Assembly: GCA_035550595.1 (NCBI GenBank)
Contig: DASZOV010000158.1
Location: 26,191 to 90,190 of the forward strand
Direction: 5' to 3'
From: CALFMR01 sp035550595
GTDB taxonomy: Bacteria; Acidobacteriota; Vicinamibacteria; Vicinamibacterales; SCN-69-37
Length of the DNA: 64,000 bases
Below the pieces are notes generated by a model. The model was not told the DNA's origin and did no database searches. It saw only the letters and a program-made list of their open reading frames with translations. A program made the translations under genes and the position numbers. Position 1 is the first letter of the stretch, and every line of letters begins with the position of its first letter. Positions 26,606 through 35,610 of the stretch are shown here, piece after piece.

Positions 26606-28996
26606 TCAGAGCGCGCGGAGTTGGCCCACGATATCGACACGGGCCGCCCTTCTGGCGGGGCGCCAGCTTGCCGCGACCGACACGAGCGCGACGAGGCCGA
26701 CGGCCGCGACCCAGACGGCGACCGACACGGTCGACACGTTCGGCACGATGTGCTCGAGCGCGCGCGTCGCCCAGAACACGGCGACGGCTCCGCCCGCGAC
26801 GCCGACACTCACGGGCACGAGCACGGCTCTGAGCATCAGCACCGTCACCTGACGTGGTGTCGCCCCAAGCGCCTGCCGGGTCGCGAACTCCTTCGCCCGT
26901 GAGACGCCGAGCTGCGCGAGCACGCCGTTCAGTCCCCCGGCCATCAGGACCAGGGCGAACAGCGTGAACCCGGCGACGACAGCCGCCGTCGCATTCGTCG
27001 TCGACGTCTGCTGCCAGAAGCTATCGATCAGCGGTCTCACGTCGACGTACTGGTCGGGGGCCACATGCCCGATGGCCGACATCAGCGCCCGTTCCGCCGC
27101 GCCGAGGTTGCCGCGCTCACGGGTCACGAATTCGACGAGGGACTGCATTCGAGCGTCGGCGTTCGCTACCGACGCATAGACCATGGGCTTGGGCATCGTG
27201 CCGACTCCCGTCTGCTGCATGGCGTGCATGACGCCCACGATCCGGCCCGTTGCGAAACCTGGCCCATAGGCAACGACCTGCCCTACGGCCTGCCGCGGAT
27301 TGCCAAAATAGGTCGTCGCAAAGGGCTCGTTGACGACGACGGCGTCTGGCGGATCGTCCGGGCGCAGCAGGTGACCGGCCTCGACCTGTGCGTCAAGGGC
27401 GACAAAGTAGCCCGGCGTCACACACATGTAACCTACCGAGTGCCTCACCGTGTCGCCTGGATGGATCAGTATCATTCGGGGCTGCCAGCGTTCGGAGAGT
27501 GGTAGGAAGGTAGCCACGCCGATGACTCGACGACCGGCGGCGCCTTGGGCCGCGGCCAGAATCGCCGAGCGGTACGCGTCGTAGTGCCCCAGGCTATCCA
27601 AGAAGGCGTGAGGAACACCGACCCGGACTGTCAGCACGCTCCGCGGATCAAACCCGAGGTCCGTCTTCAGCAACTTGGCGGCGGAGGTGGCCGCCACCTC
27701 CGCGGCGAGCAGCAGGGCGAAGGCCGCGCCGACCTGAAATCCGACGAGCGTCGCTCGATAGATGCGCGTCCGTGGGGAGACGGTCCGCGCCGAGTCGCCG
27801 ACCCCCGGCCGCTGACCACCGTGGATCCCCCGACAGATCGCGCTTCTCCCCAGCCAGAAGAAGCCGGCGAGGCCCACCGCCACCAGGAGCTCGCGTCCTC
27901 CGATCGTCATTCGAGAGAGTTCGAGCGCGGCCAGCGCCGGCGCTCGTGCGATCAAGTGCGTCGCGAGGTCGGCGACGACGAGCCCGACGCTGGCGGCGCC
28001 CGCGGTGATCACGGCGCCCTCGAACAGCCACTGCGCGGCGAGTTGGCGACGGGTGGCCCCGAGCGCTCGCCGGGTCGCGATCTCTCCCCGCCGCTCGATC
28101 TCGACGGCCACGACCGTGCCGAACGCGTTGACCAGCGACAGGAGCGCCAGCCCCAGCGCGCCCCACAGGATGATCCGGGCGACGTCTTCGTTCCGGCCGA
28201 ACAAGACCTGCCGCAGCGGTGTGACGGCAAACCGCGTCCCGCACTGCTCGCGAAGTTGCGTCGCCGCGGTCGCCGGGCTCACGTTGGCCGGAAGTCTCGC
28301 CAGCAGCCATCTCGCGGGGTTCGCGCGCGTGTCCTCCAACGCTGGCAGCGCGCCATCGGGCATCGGCAGGATGAGGTCGGGGACGCGGATCGTGTCGTAT
28401 TGCACGGGCTCGAACGCGCCCACATTGAACGCAGGGGGCAACACCCCAACGACGGTGACCGGCCGGCGCACGTCGTCCCTGCCCGACGACAGATCCATCG
28501 TGCGACCGACGGCTTTGGACGCGTCCCCGAAGAGCCGTCTAGCGGCCTCGTCGGTCACCACGGCGACACCCGCCCCGAGGTCCGCCGGAAAGGCGAACAA
28601 CCGGCCGTGCTCGGGTCGCGTGCCGGTGACGCGAAAGAGGTCCTTCGAGGCGCGCATGACGATCACGCTTCGCACCTCGCCCGACACGCGTACAAAGTCG
28701 TCGTAGTCGAACACGATCGTCGAGTACGTAGGGAACACGTGTTGACAGGCTCGCCATGGGGCGTACTCGTCGAGGCCCGGAACGACAGCGAACAGCGGTC
28801 CCCAGTCAGTGCCCTGGGGCTCGACCCGCATGATGCGATCGGCGTCCCGCATCGGCAGACGCGGCGACAGCACGCGAGTGCACAGAGAGGTCAGGATGAT
28901 GGCACCCGCCGTGCCGGTGGCGAGCGTGCCCAGGATCCAGCCCGCTGCGACGGGCCGGTGCCGCCAGAAGCGGAACGCGTTCCGTAGGCTCAGCAA
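26606..28996 (-). CDS. Orphan ABC-transporter-type permease, first of tandem pair
   Basis: I chose TTG at 28996: AAGGAGG stands six bases upstream, and the first residues (LLSLRNAFRFWRHRPVAAGW) then align with its paralogue (MRIRQALGFWRHRPAAAAW). The frame is open for another 70 codons upstream with no family resemblance. The product has 796 residues with the same MacB_PCD-FtsX duplicate architecture and the signatures ATRRALGATRRQLAAQWLFEG and FATRQALGATPRQVTVLML. The next gene starts 17 bases after its stop. The role is unknown; orphan permeases of this type are abundant in Acidobacteria. Confidence 0.88.
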   Translation of the reverse strand: MLSLRNAFRFWRHRPVAAGWILGTLATGTAGAIILTSLCTRVLSPRLPMRDADRIMRVEPQGTDWGPLFAVVPGLDEYAPWRACQHVFPTYSTIVFDYDDFVRVSGEVRSVIVMRASKDLFRVTGTRPEHGRLFAFPADLGAGVAVVTDEAARRLFGDASKAVGRTMDLSSGRDDVRRPVTVVGVLPPAFNVGAFEPVQYDTIRVPDLILPMPDGALPALEDTRANPARWLLARLPANVSPATAATQLREQCGTRFAVTPLRQVLFGRNEDVARIILWGALGLALLSLVNAFGTVVAVEIERRGEIATRRALGATRRQLAAQWLFEGAVITAGAASVGLVVADLATHLIARAPALAALELSRMTIGGRELLVAVGLAGFFWLGRSAICRGIHGGQRPGVGDSARTVSPRTRIYRATLVGFQVGAAFALLLAAEVAATSAAKLLKTDLGFDPRSVLTVRVGVPHAFLDSLGHYDAYRSAILAAAQGAAGRRVIGVATFLPLSERWQPRMILIHPGDTVRHSVGYMCVTPGYFVALDAQVEAGHLLRPDDPPDAVVVNEPFATTYFGNPRQAVGQVVAYGPGFATGRIVGVMHAMQQTGVGTMPKPMVYASVANADARMQSLVEFVTRERGNLGAAERALMSAIGHVAPDQYVDVRPLIDSFWQQTSTTNATAAVVAGFTLFALVLMAGGLNGVLAQLGVSRAKEFATRQALGATPRQVTVLMLRAVLVPVSVGVAGGAVAVFWATRALEHIVPNVSTVSVAVWVAAVGLVALVSVAASWRPARRAARVDIVGQLRAL

Positions 28997-29189
28997 TCCC
29001 GTCCTCCTTATTATTTGACCTCGCTTCGCGAGATCAACGTCAACCGGAGACGGACGCGCCGAAGTGCGCTGTGCGGTTGACGAGCGCCGAACTGGCTCTG
29101 TTTCGGGAATGATCGCGCGCGGTGTCGTCGAACGCAACGGTAAACTGCCGATGTTTCGTGCAAGAACCGCGATGCATCCGGCGCTCACA

Positions 29190-29453
29190 CGCATCTCCGA
29201 TCGCACGCTGACCCATTTGCGATCTGGCTCCTACCCATCGCCGATCTCGCCCTGACCCATTCGCGGTCTCGCTCCGACCCATCGCCGATCTCACGCTGAC
29301 CCCTTTGCGGTCTCGCTCAGACCCATTGCCGATCTCGCCCTGACCGCTTTGCGGTCTCACTCCTACCCATCGCCGATCACGGGTTGACCCATTTGCGGTC
29401 TCACCCTGACCTATTTGCGATCGCACTCACACCCATTTGCGATCGCGCTCTCA
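29190..29453. repeat. Array of twelve 22 bp direct repeats
   Basis: Twelve consecutive units, each exactly 22 bases, with no spacers. Typical units are CCCATTTGCGGTCTCGCTC + CGA and CCCATCGCCGATCTCGCCC + TGA. Types with TTTGCGGTC and CGCCGATC alternate from unit 2 to unit 9. A partial CCCAACA follows. The 22-base period does not keep a reading frame, so it is probably not coding. The exact length, without indels, points to DNA-binding sites on one helix face (iteron-like) or recent satellite expansion. Confidence 0.9.
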
Positions 29454-29560
29454 CCCAACATGTGACGGGCACTCGAAATTGTGGGTCACTGTAAGTTGTT
29501 GTGCGCGTGAGACATCACAGGTAATCCAGAATGGCGACCGAATTTGTCCGTTGGGGCCAT

Positions 29561-29770
29561 CGATCTTCTGGCGAGCGGGTCACGCGTGTCTGCGAGCGAG
29601 TCCGATCGTCAGAAAAGCGTGACGCGGCCGGCCGCGGGCGGGATCGATCGTCCGGAAACCGGGACGCGCTCGCTCGCGAGCGTGTTCGGCGTTCCCGCGA
29701 GCAACATTCGCCCGCCCGTGAGCGCGACCGATCGCCCGGCGAGCCGGGCACGTCGTCCGGCGAGCGGCCT
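29561..29770. repeat. Array of five imperfect 42 bp repeats
   Basis: Units start with CGATC(T/G)TC at 29561, 29603 and 29645, a diverged unit starts at 29687, and a fifth at 29729 begins CGATCGCCCG. The period is 42 bases, a multiple of three. An ATG-started frame from 29531 to 29788 would encode a 14-residue Arg/Ser/Glu-rich repeat (RSSG.R...RER.), but it lacks a clear RBS and all three frames are fairly open. Confidence 0.75.
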
Positions 29771-29831
29771 CGGCCGGCTGAAAGGTGAGACGCGTAGTTC
29801 GTGCGAGCGGGGTGCCCGGCGGCGCGCCTAC

Positions 29832-29870
29832 CGACCTCATCTTCAACGACCGGCGGGCGCCGAGCGTAAC
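29832..29870 (+). pseudogene. Scrap of a receptor gene
   Basis: Twenty-three bases (29832-29854) are identical to 23788-23810 inside the outer-membrane receptor gene (encoding DLIFNDR), followed by a similar GGGCG-CG-GC stretch after a short deletion. The surrounding frame is interrupted, so this is a decayed fragment. Confidence 0.5.
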
Positions 29871-30330
29871 GCAGGGCGGATTAGGTGCTGCGCTGGCTGA
29901 GCGCCGGCGGCGCACGCGCTCGCCGCCAGCACGCTAGCGGGCCCGGACGGCAGGCGCGACCGACGTACGCCTTCCTGTACGCGGTGCGCGATCGACTTCT
30001 CGAGATCCGCGTCACCGGAGGAGAGCCGTCCGACAATGTTCTGGCTTTCGTCGATGCACTGTTGCCGAAGATGATCCAGCCGGCGGCCACCCGCTGATCA
30101 ATCGGTGAATTCGCGGCTGGAGGGATGGGATGCATCGAGCCAATCCCCGCGGCGGTCACGGCATCAGTCGCATCTGGCGACATCGTGGTGGTACTAACGG
30201 TTCTTGCTGTGGTCCGGAGCTCACACAGACAGCGCGCACCAAGGATTGACGACGGGCCACGGACGTGCCCTGGTTCCGTGGGCCGCTGACTGCCCGGACG
30301 GAGCAGCGTCAGCGCACAACGAAGGCGCCG

Positions 30331-30383
30331 GGGGACATTTCCAACGAGTGAACCCCGGGGACACTTCTAGCGAGCTTCGTGAC
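30331..30383. mobile_element. Possible relic of an IS21-type terminus
   Basis: Two tandem related segments, GGGGACATTTCCAACGAGTG (30331) and GGGGACACTTCTAGCGAGC (30357), resemble the repeated inner ends of IS21-family elements. A weaker copy with GACATTTCTAACAACTGAA lies at 32136-32162. No transposase gene is present. Confidence 0.35.
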
Positions 30384-30392
30384 TGCGTGCGT

Positions 30393-30422
30393 TTGACTTC
30401 TGTTGTGTCTGCGTGCTATGGT
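30393..30422 (+). promoter_or_regulatory. Candidate sigma-70 promoter of the first clan-A glycosidase
   Basis: TTGACT (30393-30398), 18 bases, TATGGT (30417-30422). The predicted transcript starts near 30429, leaving about 75 bases before the ATG at 30503. Confidence 0.5.
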
Positions 30423-30502
30423 TCGCCCGCCCCCGTCGGAAGTGTGTAACTACTGACCGAACTGCCAGTGAGCGGTCGGCATTCTGCATTGAGAGAGTGA
30501 CG

Positions 30503-31417
30503 ATGACTTTCCAGAAGAAGCTTGGCATCGCGGCCACTTTGCTGGCTTTAGTTTTGCCGTCGCGTATCGCCGCTCAGAACGCGTCGTACGGAATGGTCAC
30601 GCACTATCTCGACAACAATCTTGGCAGTGCCATGACAAATTTGGGTGCTGGGTTTGTGCGCCTCGATTTCGACTGGTGGGCCATCGAGACTAGTCAGGGA
30701 CAGTATGATTTCAGTGCGAAGTGGAATGACGTCCTCCAAGCGCAGTCTCGTGGCCTTCAGGTATTTGCGACACTCGCCTATACGCCAACTTGGGCCGGTG
30801 GCGGCGTTGATCACCACGATCCGCCGACAAACATTAACGATTGGATTGATTTCGTAACGACGACCGCCCAGGAATTTAACGGATACATAATATACTGGGG
30901 TATTTGGAACGAGCCTGATTCCACTCAGTTTCTTACGAATCCGTCGTATTACCCGACGTTGGTGTCGACGGCCCGCACAGCGCTGAAGGCCGTGAATAGC
31001 AGCAATGTAGTTCTCGGTCCCGAGGTGTCGAGTGGCGGCGTGGTGAATGGTTATTACTCATGGTTCATGAATAACTACGCGTCATTGGTAGATATCGTGA
31101 CGGTTCACTACTATAACGACGGGACCAATGCGACGAAGTGGGTCGACAACTTCATGGACACCAGAGTGCTTCCGTACAGAAACGGCCGTGAAGTATGGAT
31201 GACGGAGACCGGCCGCAACTACTGCGACCCGTCTGGGCAGCAAAATCACTATCTGGGCGTCCTTCAGAACTTTCAGCCGAGACGCTCGTGGTGGACAAAG
31301 CTATTCTTTTTCGATCTTTACGAGTTCCCGTCGTGCAGCGACGCGATCTTGTATCCAAGTTACTACGAGCGGCCTGCCTTCTACACATATCAGTCCTGGA
31401 TATCAAGTCATCCGTAA
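30503..31417 (+). CDS. Secreted clan GH-A glycosidase (GH39/GH5-like), paralogue 1
   Basis: ATG at 30503 starts a signal peptide (MTFQKKLGIAATLLALVLPSRIAAQ); 304 residues. It is a TIM-barrel retaining glycosidase: IYWGIWNEPD carries the acid/base Glu after strand 4, and EVWMTETGRN the nucleophile Glu at strand 7. HYLDNNLGSAMTNLGAGFVRLDFDWWAIE and FATLAYTPTWAGGG are typical of GH39-like polysaccharide hydrolases acting on exopolysaccharide. Codon third positions are visibly less G/C-rich than in neighbouring genes, which suggests acquisition. A related gene (32477-33421) faces it on the other strand. Confidence 0.8.
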   Translation: MTFQKKLGIAATLLALVLPSRIAAQNASYGMVTHYLDNNLGSAMTNLGAGFVRLDFDWWAIETSQGQYDFSAKWNDVLQAQSRGLQVFATLAYTPTWAGGGVDHHDPPTNINDWIDFVTTTAQEFNGYIIYWGIWNEPDSTQFLTNPSYYPTLVSTARTALKAVNSSNVVLGPEVSSGGVVNGYYSWFMNNYASLVDIVTVHYYNDGTNATKWVDNFMDTRVLPYRNGREVWMTETGRNYCDPSGQQNHYLGVLQNFQPRRSWWTKLFFFDLYEFPSCSDAILYPSYYERPAFYTYQSWISSHP

Positions 31418-32476
31418 CGGCGTTGTCGACGACCTTTTCGAACGCTGCGGCGTTGGTGCTCGCGTTGGCGCCTGGGCTAGGGGTGATCCAGCGTTGCCCT
31501 TTTCTGTAGCGTTCGTATCTGTGGCCGTCGATTTTCATCCGCCGTCTCTCGCTTAGTCGATCGCTTGCAGCGATGAGATGAAGTTCGCGAATGCTGTGAC
31601 TACTGCAGGGTGTGGGGCTGCGGGCGATTGATGCGCTGATCTGCGTGGCCGGTCTCCTCGTCGCCGCATTGCTGCTGACAGCGGCCGCTATTTCAGGCTC
31701 GGCGCCCTGACGACTGCCGGCCACTCTCCTGAAAACTCTCTTCTTGCCCTTGCCGTCCTCTTCGCAATTTGCTTCCTTCCCCGGCATGGGCGTCCATGCG
31801 GACGGGGGGCATCCAGTGAACGACAACGTCAGCGACAGCGGGTGCGCCACTGTGCAGATCTTCGAAGCGGTCGATGGCCATGCGGAGATTTGTTACCGCG
31901 ATCAGGGGCGCGCGGCCATGAGGCCGCAACTGCCGCCGTGCGCGAGTGTCGGACCATCACGCGGCGCGTCTATCGCAGCCGGCAGGGATGGCGCCGGTCA
32001 TCGCCCAGCCGCCACCCAAAGCGCCCTGCGGCCCGTTGCGGATCACTCCCGGCGTAAGAAGACGCATGTGGTCGCGAGGGCCCCCGCTTGGCACGAAAGG
32101 CGCCGCGCGAACGCCGGCTCGCAAAGGGAGGCGCCGGTCGACATTTCTAACAACTGAAACCCACGCCAACTGGGCGGGCATGAGCTTTTCAGGGCCGGGC
32201 CGGGGAAATGCTGCGCACAACTTGGACGTGCTGCGCCGCACCAAAACATGAAGGGCACGCAGACAATGCGTACCAACGCGGCACACACATGCGGCGCGCA
32301 CCGGGCCAGCCGGAGCCGCACCGGGCGACGCCCAACCCGCTGCTGATGGCTGGCGAGCGTGCCGGTAAACGCTTCGCCTGCCGAGTGTCTCGGGGACAGT
32401 CCTTACGGGGAGCAATTCGGACCAGTCGTGCGGCCCTGACGCATTTCAGACAGTAAGACGCAAAGCTACGGCGCCA
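31418..32476. other. Kilobase without a gene between two related glycosidases
   Basis: No frame on either strand has family resemblance, RBS and sensible composition. One 32-residue hydrophobic peptide (31612-31710, GLRAIDALICVAGLLVAALL) resembles a membrane helix, possibly a gene remnant. The IS21-like segment at 32136-32162 is here too. Confidence 0.55.
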
Positions 32477-33421
32477 TCATGGTATGTGAGTCTGATAGAC
32501 ATCGAACGCTGGTTTGTTTGACCCATCGGACCGCACCAGAGAAGCGCATAGTGTATTCTGTGCGACGACGTAGATAAACAGTTTCGCCCAGTGTGGATTC
32601 GACCGATTGTCGAACGTCGACGCGATTGAATCGATGGTATTCGCCTGGGCACTTTCGCTGCAGCCATCGATGTAGCCAGTTTCTGTTAACCATGTTTCGC
32701 GATTGCCGGCTTTTGAAATCGCCGTATCCATCCACCCGATAAGTCCTGGATAAAAATTGTACCAATGCGTCGTGATAACGTCCTGTGGCTGCAAGCTATT
32801 AGACATCATGGTTAGCGCCCAGTCGAACCTGTCATCGAGCGTGCCCATCTCGGGACCACCCAGTCGGGCTCCGGGAGCATAAACGGCCCTGATGGCGGCG
32901 GCGGGTTCCCACAGCAGCACGCCCCAACAATGCCCCTTGTTGACGTACACGCTGGGACAGCCATTGAGAAAATCTCCCTCCGGCTCATTCCAGATCCCGA
33001 ATGTGATGCTGTTTCCGTATCGTGTATAGTTATGAGTGATGGCCTGATGCACGAAATCCATCCACGCCTGGTAATTGGGCACATGATGGTGGTCGTTGCC
33101 ACCGCCGGCCCATACTGGCGCGTCTGCTAGCGACCAGTAAATCTTGATGCCATTGTTGACGAAGCAATCGAAAATCGAGTCCTGGTACGACCAATCGATC
33201 GTGCCTGGACCATTTGGCTGGAGTTGCCACCAAGGCATCCCAGCGCGGACAATGCCCACACCGAGTTCGACGTTCTTGGTGCAGTCGCCCATGGCCGCGC
33301 CTGTCACGGCGCCGTATGCGTCTTGCTGGGCAAAAGCCAACGACGGCGCGATCATTAAAGCAATGAGAACGCCGGCGAAGCCGACGATGAGGCGGGCAAA
33401 CACGGAGTAGTTGCATTTCAT
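32477..33421 (-). CDS. Secreted clan GH-A glycosidase, paralogue 2
   Basis: I chose ATG at 33421, preceded by AGGGGGG, which starts a signal peptide ending LAFAQQ; 314 residues. Motifs parallel paralogue 1: FGIWNEPEGD (acid/base Glu), ETWLTETGY (nucleophile Glu), and a shared VWAGGG.DHH segment after strand 3. Cys pairs (GCPSVY..GHCWG, DGCSES) suggest disulfides in an exported enzyme. It is convergent with paralogue 1. It probably cleaves an exopolysaccharide; the target is unknown. Confidence 0.8.
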   Translation of the reverse strand: MKCNYSVFARLIVGFAGVLIALMIAPSLAFAQQDAYGAVTGAAMGDCTKNVELGVGIVRAGMPWWQLQPNGPGTIDWSYQDSIFDCFVNNGIKIYWSLADAPVWAGGGNDHHHVPNYQAWMDFVHQAITHNYTRYGNSITFGIWNEPEGDFLNGCPSVYVNKGHCWGVLLWEPAAAIRAVYAPGARLGGPEMGTLDDRFDWALTMMSNSLQPQDVITTHWYNFYPGLIGWMDTAISKAGNRETWLTETGYIDGCSESAQANTIDSIASTFDNRSNPHWAKLFIYVVAQNTLCASLVRSDGSNKPAFDVYQTHIP

Positions 33422-33777
33422 GGAGCCCCCCTGAAGTTGCGTTACGACATGCGGCCCAGCCACTACGCACCTCTTGCCGGCCCGAACGATCGGAAAGATC
33501 GTCGCGTCATGGTCAGGAATCTCTGCGGGCCCTACGTCACGACGTTGTTCCGATTTCACGAATGGTGCCAGCGAGAAACTGCGTGAAACGGCGTGACATA
33601 CGTCGCGTCATCAATCGCTTGACCCACAGCACTGTGTGAGATGTTTCGAGACTGTAATGGGGCCACGCTACAGGCAGTTCAGCTTTGGCGTCAGCCCACG
33701 TCCGCAAGCCATGGTACGCGACATGGTTAACAGTTAGCAGCGCGCAGTTCGCGTCTCGTGCTTTGTCCACAGAACGC
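33422..33777. other. Intergenic stretch with one doubtful 77-codon frame
   Basis: A GTG-started frame (33770 to 33537, minus) begins seven bases after the stop of the membrane protein gene. Its product, VDKARDANCALLTVNHVAYH and onward, has no recognised family and no RBS. I do not call it a gene. Confidence 0.4.
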
Positions 33778-35160
33778 TTAGCCGCCGTCCGAGAGGCTGA
33801 CGAGGTGGCCGCGCCTGAAAGCTAGGCGTTTGGTGACGCAACTTGAACACGGCGGGGTCTCGCCGTTCCCGAGACTTGGTTCGAGCCAGAAGTTGAGGTG
33901 GCGGCCCGTCAACAATTCGTATGCCGAACCAGCCAAGCTGCCGAACGCCGCTCGCATATTCGCGCGGCGGGTCATGTCATCGTAAATCACGACGGTCGCT
34001 CCGTCGGGAACGGAGTACGTTAGGCGAGGCAGTTCGACCCACGCCGCTTGGGAAACTTCGGCCTGTGCCACGAACCTCCCGGTTCGGCTGAAATGAATCG
34101 GTGCGGCAATCAGCACACACAATAGCGCGAGTCGCAACGCGCGACCGCGTGCGGCCGCTGGTGCCACCTGCCAGAAGCCGCGGCACCATTCGGCAGCGAT
34201 CAGGCTCGCGCCGACGAGCGGCCAGCAGGCGTACAAACTCGAGCGTACCGGCAGAAACACCGTCAGCGCGTAGGCTCCAACGATCCAGAGAGCGGCACAC
34301 ATGATAAGCGCCGGCCGAGGTGGCGTGACGCGGTCTGGGCCGCGTTGGCGCCACCGGAGGCACAGCCATGCCAGGCCGGTGACGATGAGAGGGAACGAGA
34401 ACGTCCGATCCCCGTATTCCAGCACGTTGCGGGCAACGGCACCGGCGGAAAACGTGAATCGATAGTACGCGGGCGCTGTAGCCGGGGTCATCGCGCCCGA
34501 ATGGTGGCGGAGCACCACATAGCCGGCGGTCAGCAGCGCGGCGTAGACGAGCCATCGCCAGAGCGCCCGCCCTTTCCCCAGCGTGTCGGAGGACGGATAC
34601 AGGTACAGCCACGCGGCAAGAATACCCGGCAGGAGAACGGCCTCTTCCTTCGCAAGAAGGGCGACGGCCGTCCAAGCGGCAGCAGCCAGCAAGTGCCGCC
34701 GTACGATGCACGTCGCTGCGGCCACGGCGGCGAGCGTGAGCAGAAGCGCCGTCCTTCCACTGATCCAGAGGACGGACATGTTGATGCCGTGAAAGTTCAA
34801 GAGCCAGATTGAGCCAGCGAGCGTCGCCGCACCCCAAGGCATCTCCAGCGCGCGGGCGAGCCGGCAAATCAGCCCGGCACATACGACCGCTAACGCAAGA
34901 TTCGTCAAGCCATACCCAAGAGGATCGATCCCGAACAGCCAGTGGTCCGCCGCGAACGTCAGCGACACGACAGGCCGATAGAAGCCGTTATTGTGGGTGA
35001 ACAGCGCGAGGGCGTCGGCGACACTCGAGACGCGGCTCTCGAGCACCCAGCGGTAGTCGTCGGCGATGAAGCCGTGGCCGACGCGAGGGACGTAGACCGC
35101 CAGAAACGCAATCACGGGGGCCAGTGCTGCGGCTCGACGCAGCGAAAGGCGAGAGGCCAT
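33778..35160 (-). CDS. Polytopic membrane protein, GT-C/PMT-like
   Basis: A 460-residue protein with about nine to ten hydrophobic helices. The first loop contains GHGFIADDYRWV, the Asp-Asp pattern found after helix 1 in lipid-linked-sugar glycosyltransferases (GT-C). NNGFYRPVVSLTFAADHWLFG and LLNFHGINMSVLWISGRTALL match uncharacterised PMT-like proteins. A soluble C-terminal tail of about 90 residues includes a CSSC pair. It would transfer a sugar from a polyprenyl carrier on the periplasmic side. It may belong with the neighbouring glycosidases in a surface-glycan region. Confidence 0.72.
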   Translation of the reverse strand: MASRLSLRRAAALAPVIAFLAVYVPRVGHGFIADDYRWVLESRVSSVADALALFTHNNGFYRPVVSLTFAADHWLFGIDPLGYGLTNLALAVVCAGLICRLARALEMPWGAATLAGSIWLLNFHGINMSVLWISGRTALLLTLAAVAAATCIVRRHLLAAAAWTAVALLAKEEAVLLPGILAAWLYLYPSSDTLGKGRALWRWLVYAALLTAGYVVLRHHSGAMTPATAPAYYRFTFSAGAVARNVLEYGDRTFSFPLIVTGLAWLCLRWRQRGPDRVTPPRPALIMCAALWIVGAYALTVFLPVRSSLYACWPLVGASLIAAEWCRGFWQVAPAAARGRALRLALLCVLIAAPIHFSRTGRFVAQAEVSQAAWVELPRLTYSVPDGATVVIYDDMTRRANMRAAFGSLAGSAYELLTGRHLNFWLEPSLGNGETPPCSSCVTKRLAFRRGHLVSLSDGG

Positions 35161-35165
35161 GGTCG

Positions 35166-35171
35166 ATTCTA
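35166..35171 (-). promoter_or_regulatory. -10-like box upstream of GT-C-like gene
   Basis: TAGAAT on the minus strand ends five bases before the ATG (35160). It resembles the other leaderless starts here, although with one base less spacing. Confidence 0.35.
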
Positions 35172-35326
35172 CTTGTATCCACGATCACCGGCTGAGGAAA
35201 GGCGGCCGTTGCGTCGTCGGCTGGTCCCGGGTACGCTCAGTCACGCCAATGGTCACCGACGGGTCGCCACGGGACTGCGCTCCCCGGCCGCTTCGGTGCT
35301 AAAACTTCCCCCCGCAGCTCGACAGC

Positions 35327-35560
35327 ATGGAGTTCCTCAAAGCAGCCGTCGCCGGAACGGGCGCCGCGGTCCTTGCCGTAATCCTCTGGGTTGTCGGTTG
35401 GCTATTCGCGCCGATGCTGTTTCAACGTGCGCTCGGCGAGCTGCGCGGCCAAGGCGGATTCGGGGCGTCATCCGTTGGCGTTGGTTCCACGCTGGTTGTC
35501 GCCGTTCTCGTCTTCTTGGCGACGTTCTATCTGGCATACCGGCGGCACCCGATCGCCTGA
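35327..35560 (+). CDS. Small two-helix membrane protein, unknown
   Basis: A 77-residue protein with two hydrophobic helices (about 6-29 and 50-70) separated by a Gly/Ser-rich loop. I recognise no family. The composition and clean helix-loop-helix layout make it a plausible gene, but there is no strong RBS. It lies between the GT-C-like gene and the lysine-operon leader. Confidence 0.5.
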   Translation: MEFLKAAVAGTGAAVLAVILWVVGWLFAPMLFQRALGELRGQGGFGASSVGVGSTLVVAVLVFLATFYLAYRRHPIA

Positions 35561-35610
35561 TATCTCGAACGATTGTCCGTTCAACGGCGCCGTCTCCTCG
35601 ATCCCGCCGC

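Larger units (their letters stand above)
28997..30330. other. Gene-poor stretch
   Basis: Apart from the two repeat arrays and the receptor scrap I see no convincing gene. Short open frames here (for example 29885-30097, ending FVDALLPKMIQPAATR) lack RBS and family resemblance. Confidence 0.6.

Noticed and set aside
29190..29453. CRISPR array
   Set aside because: The units touch each other without spacers and differ among themselves; there are no cas genes.
29531..29788. ATG frame across the 42 bp repeats
   Set aside because: No RBS, several alternative open frames; kept only as a finding about the repeat.
31612..31710. Short hydrophobic peptide resembling the membrane helix of a sugar transferase
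   Set aside because: Only 32 residues, begins after a stop, no supporting downstream domain.
33537..33770. 77-codon frame after the GT-C-like membrane gene
   Set aside because: GTG start without RBS, no recognised family, and low-quality surroundings.
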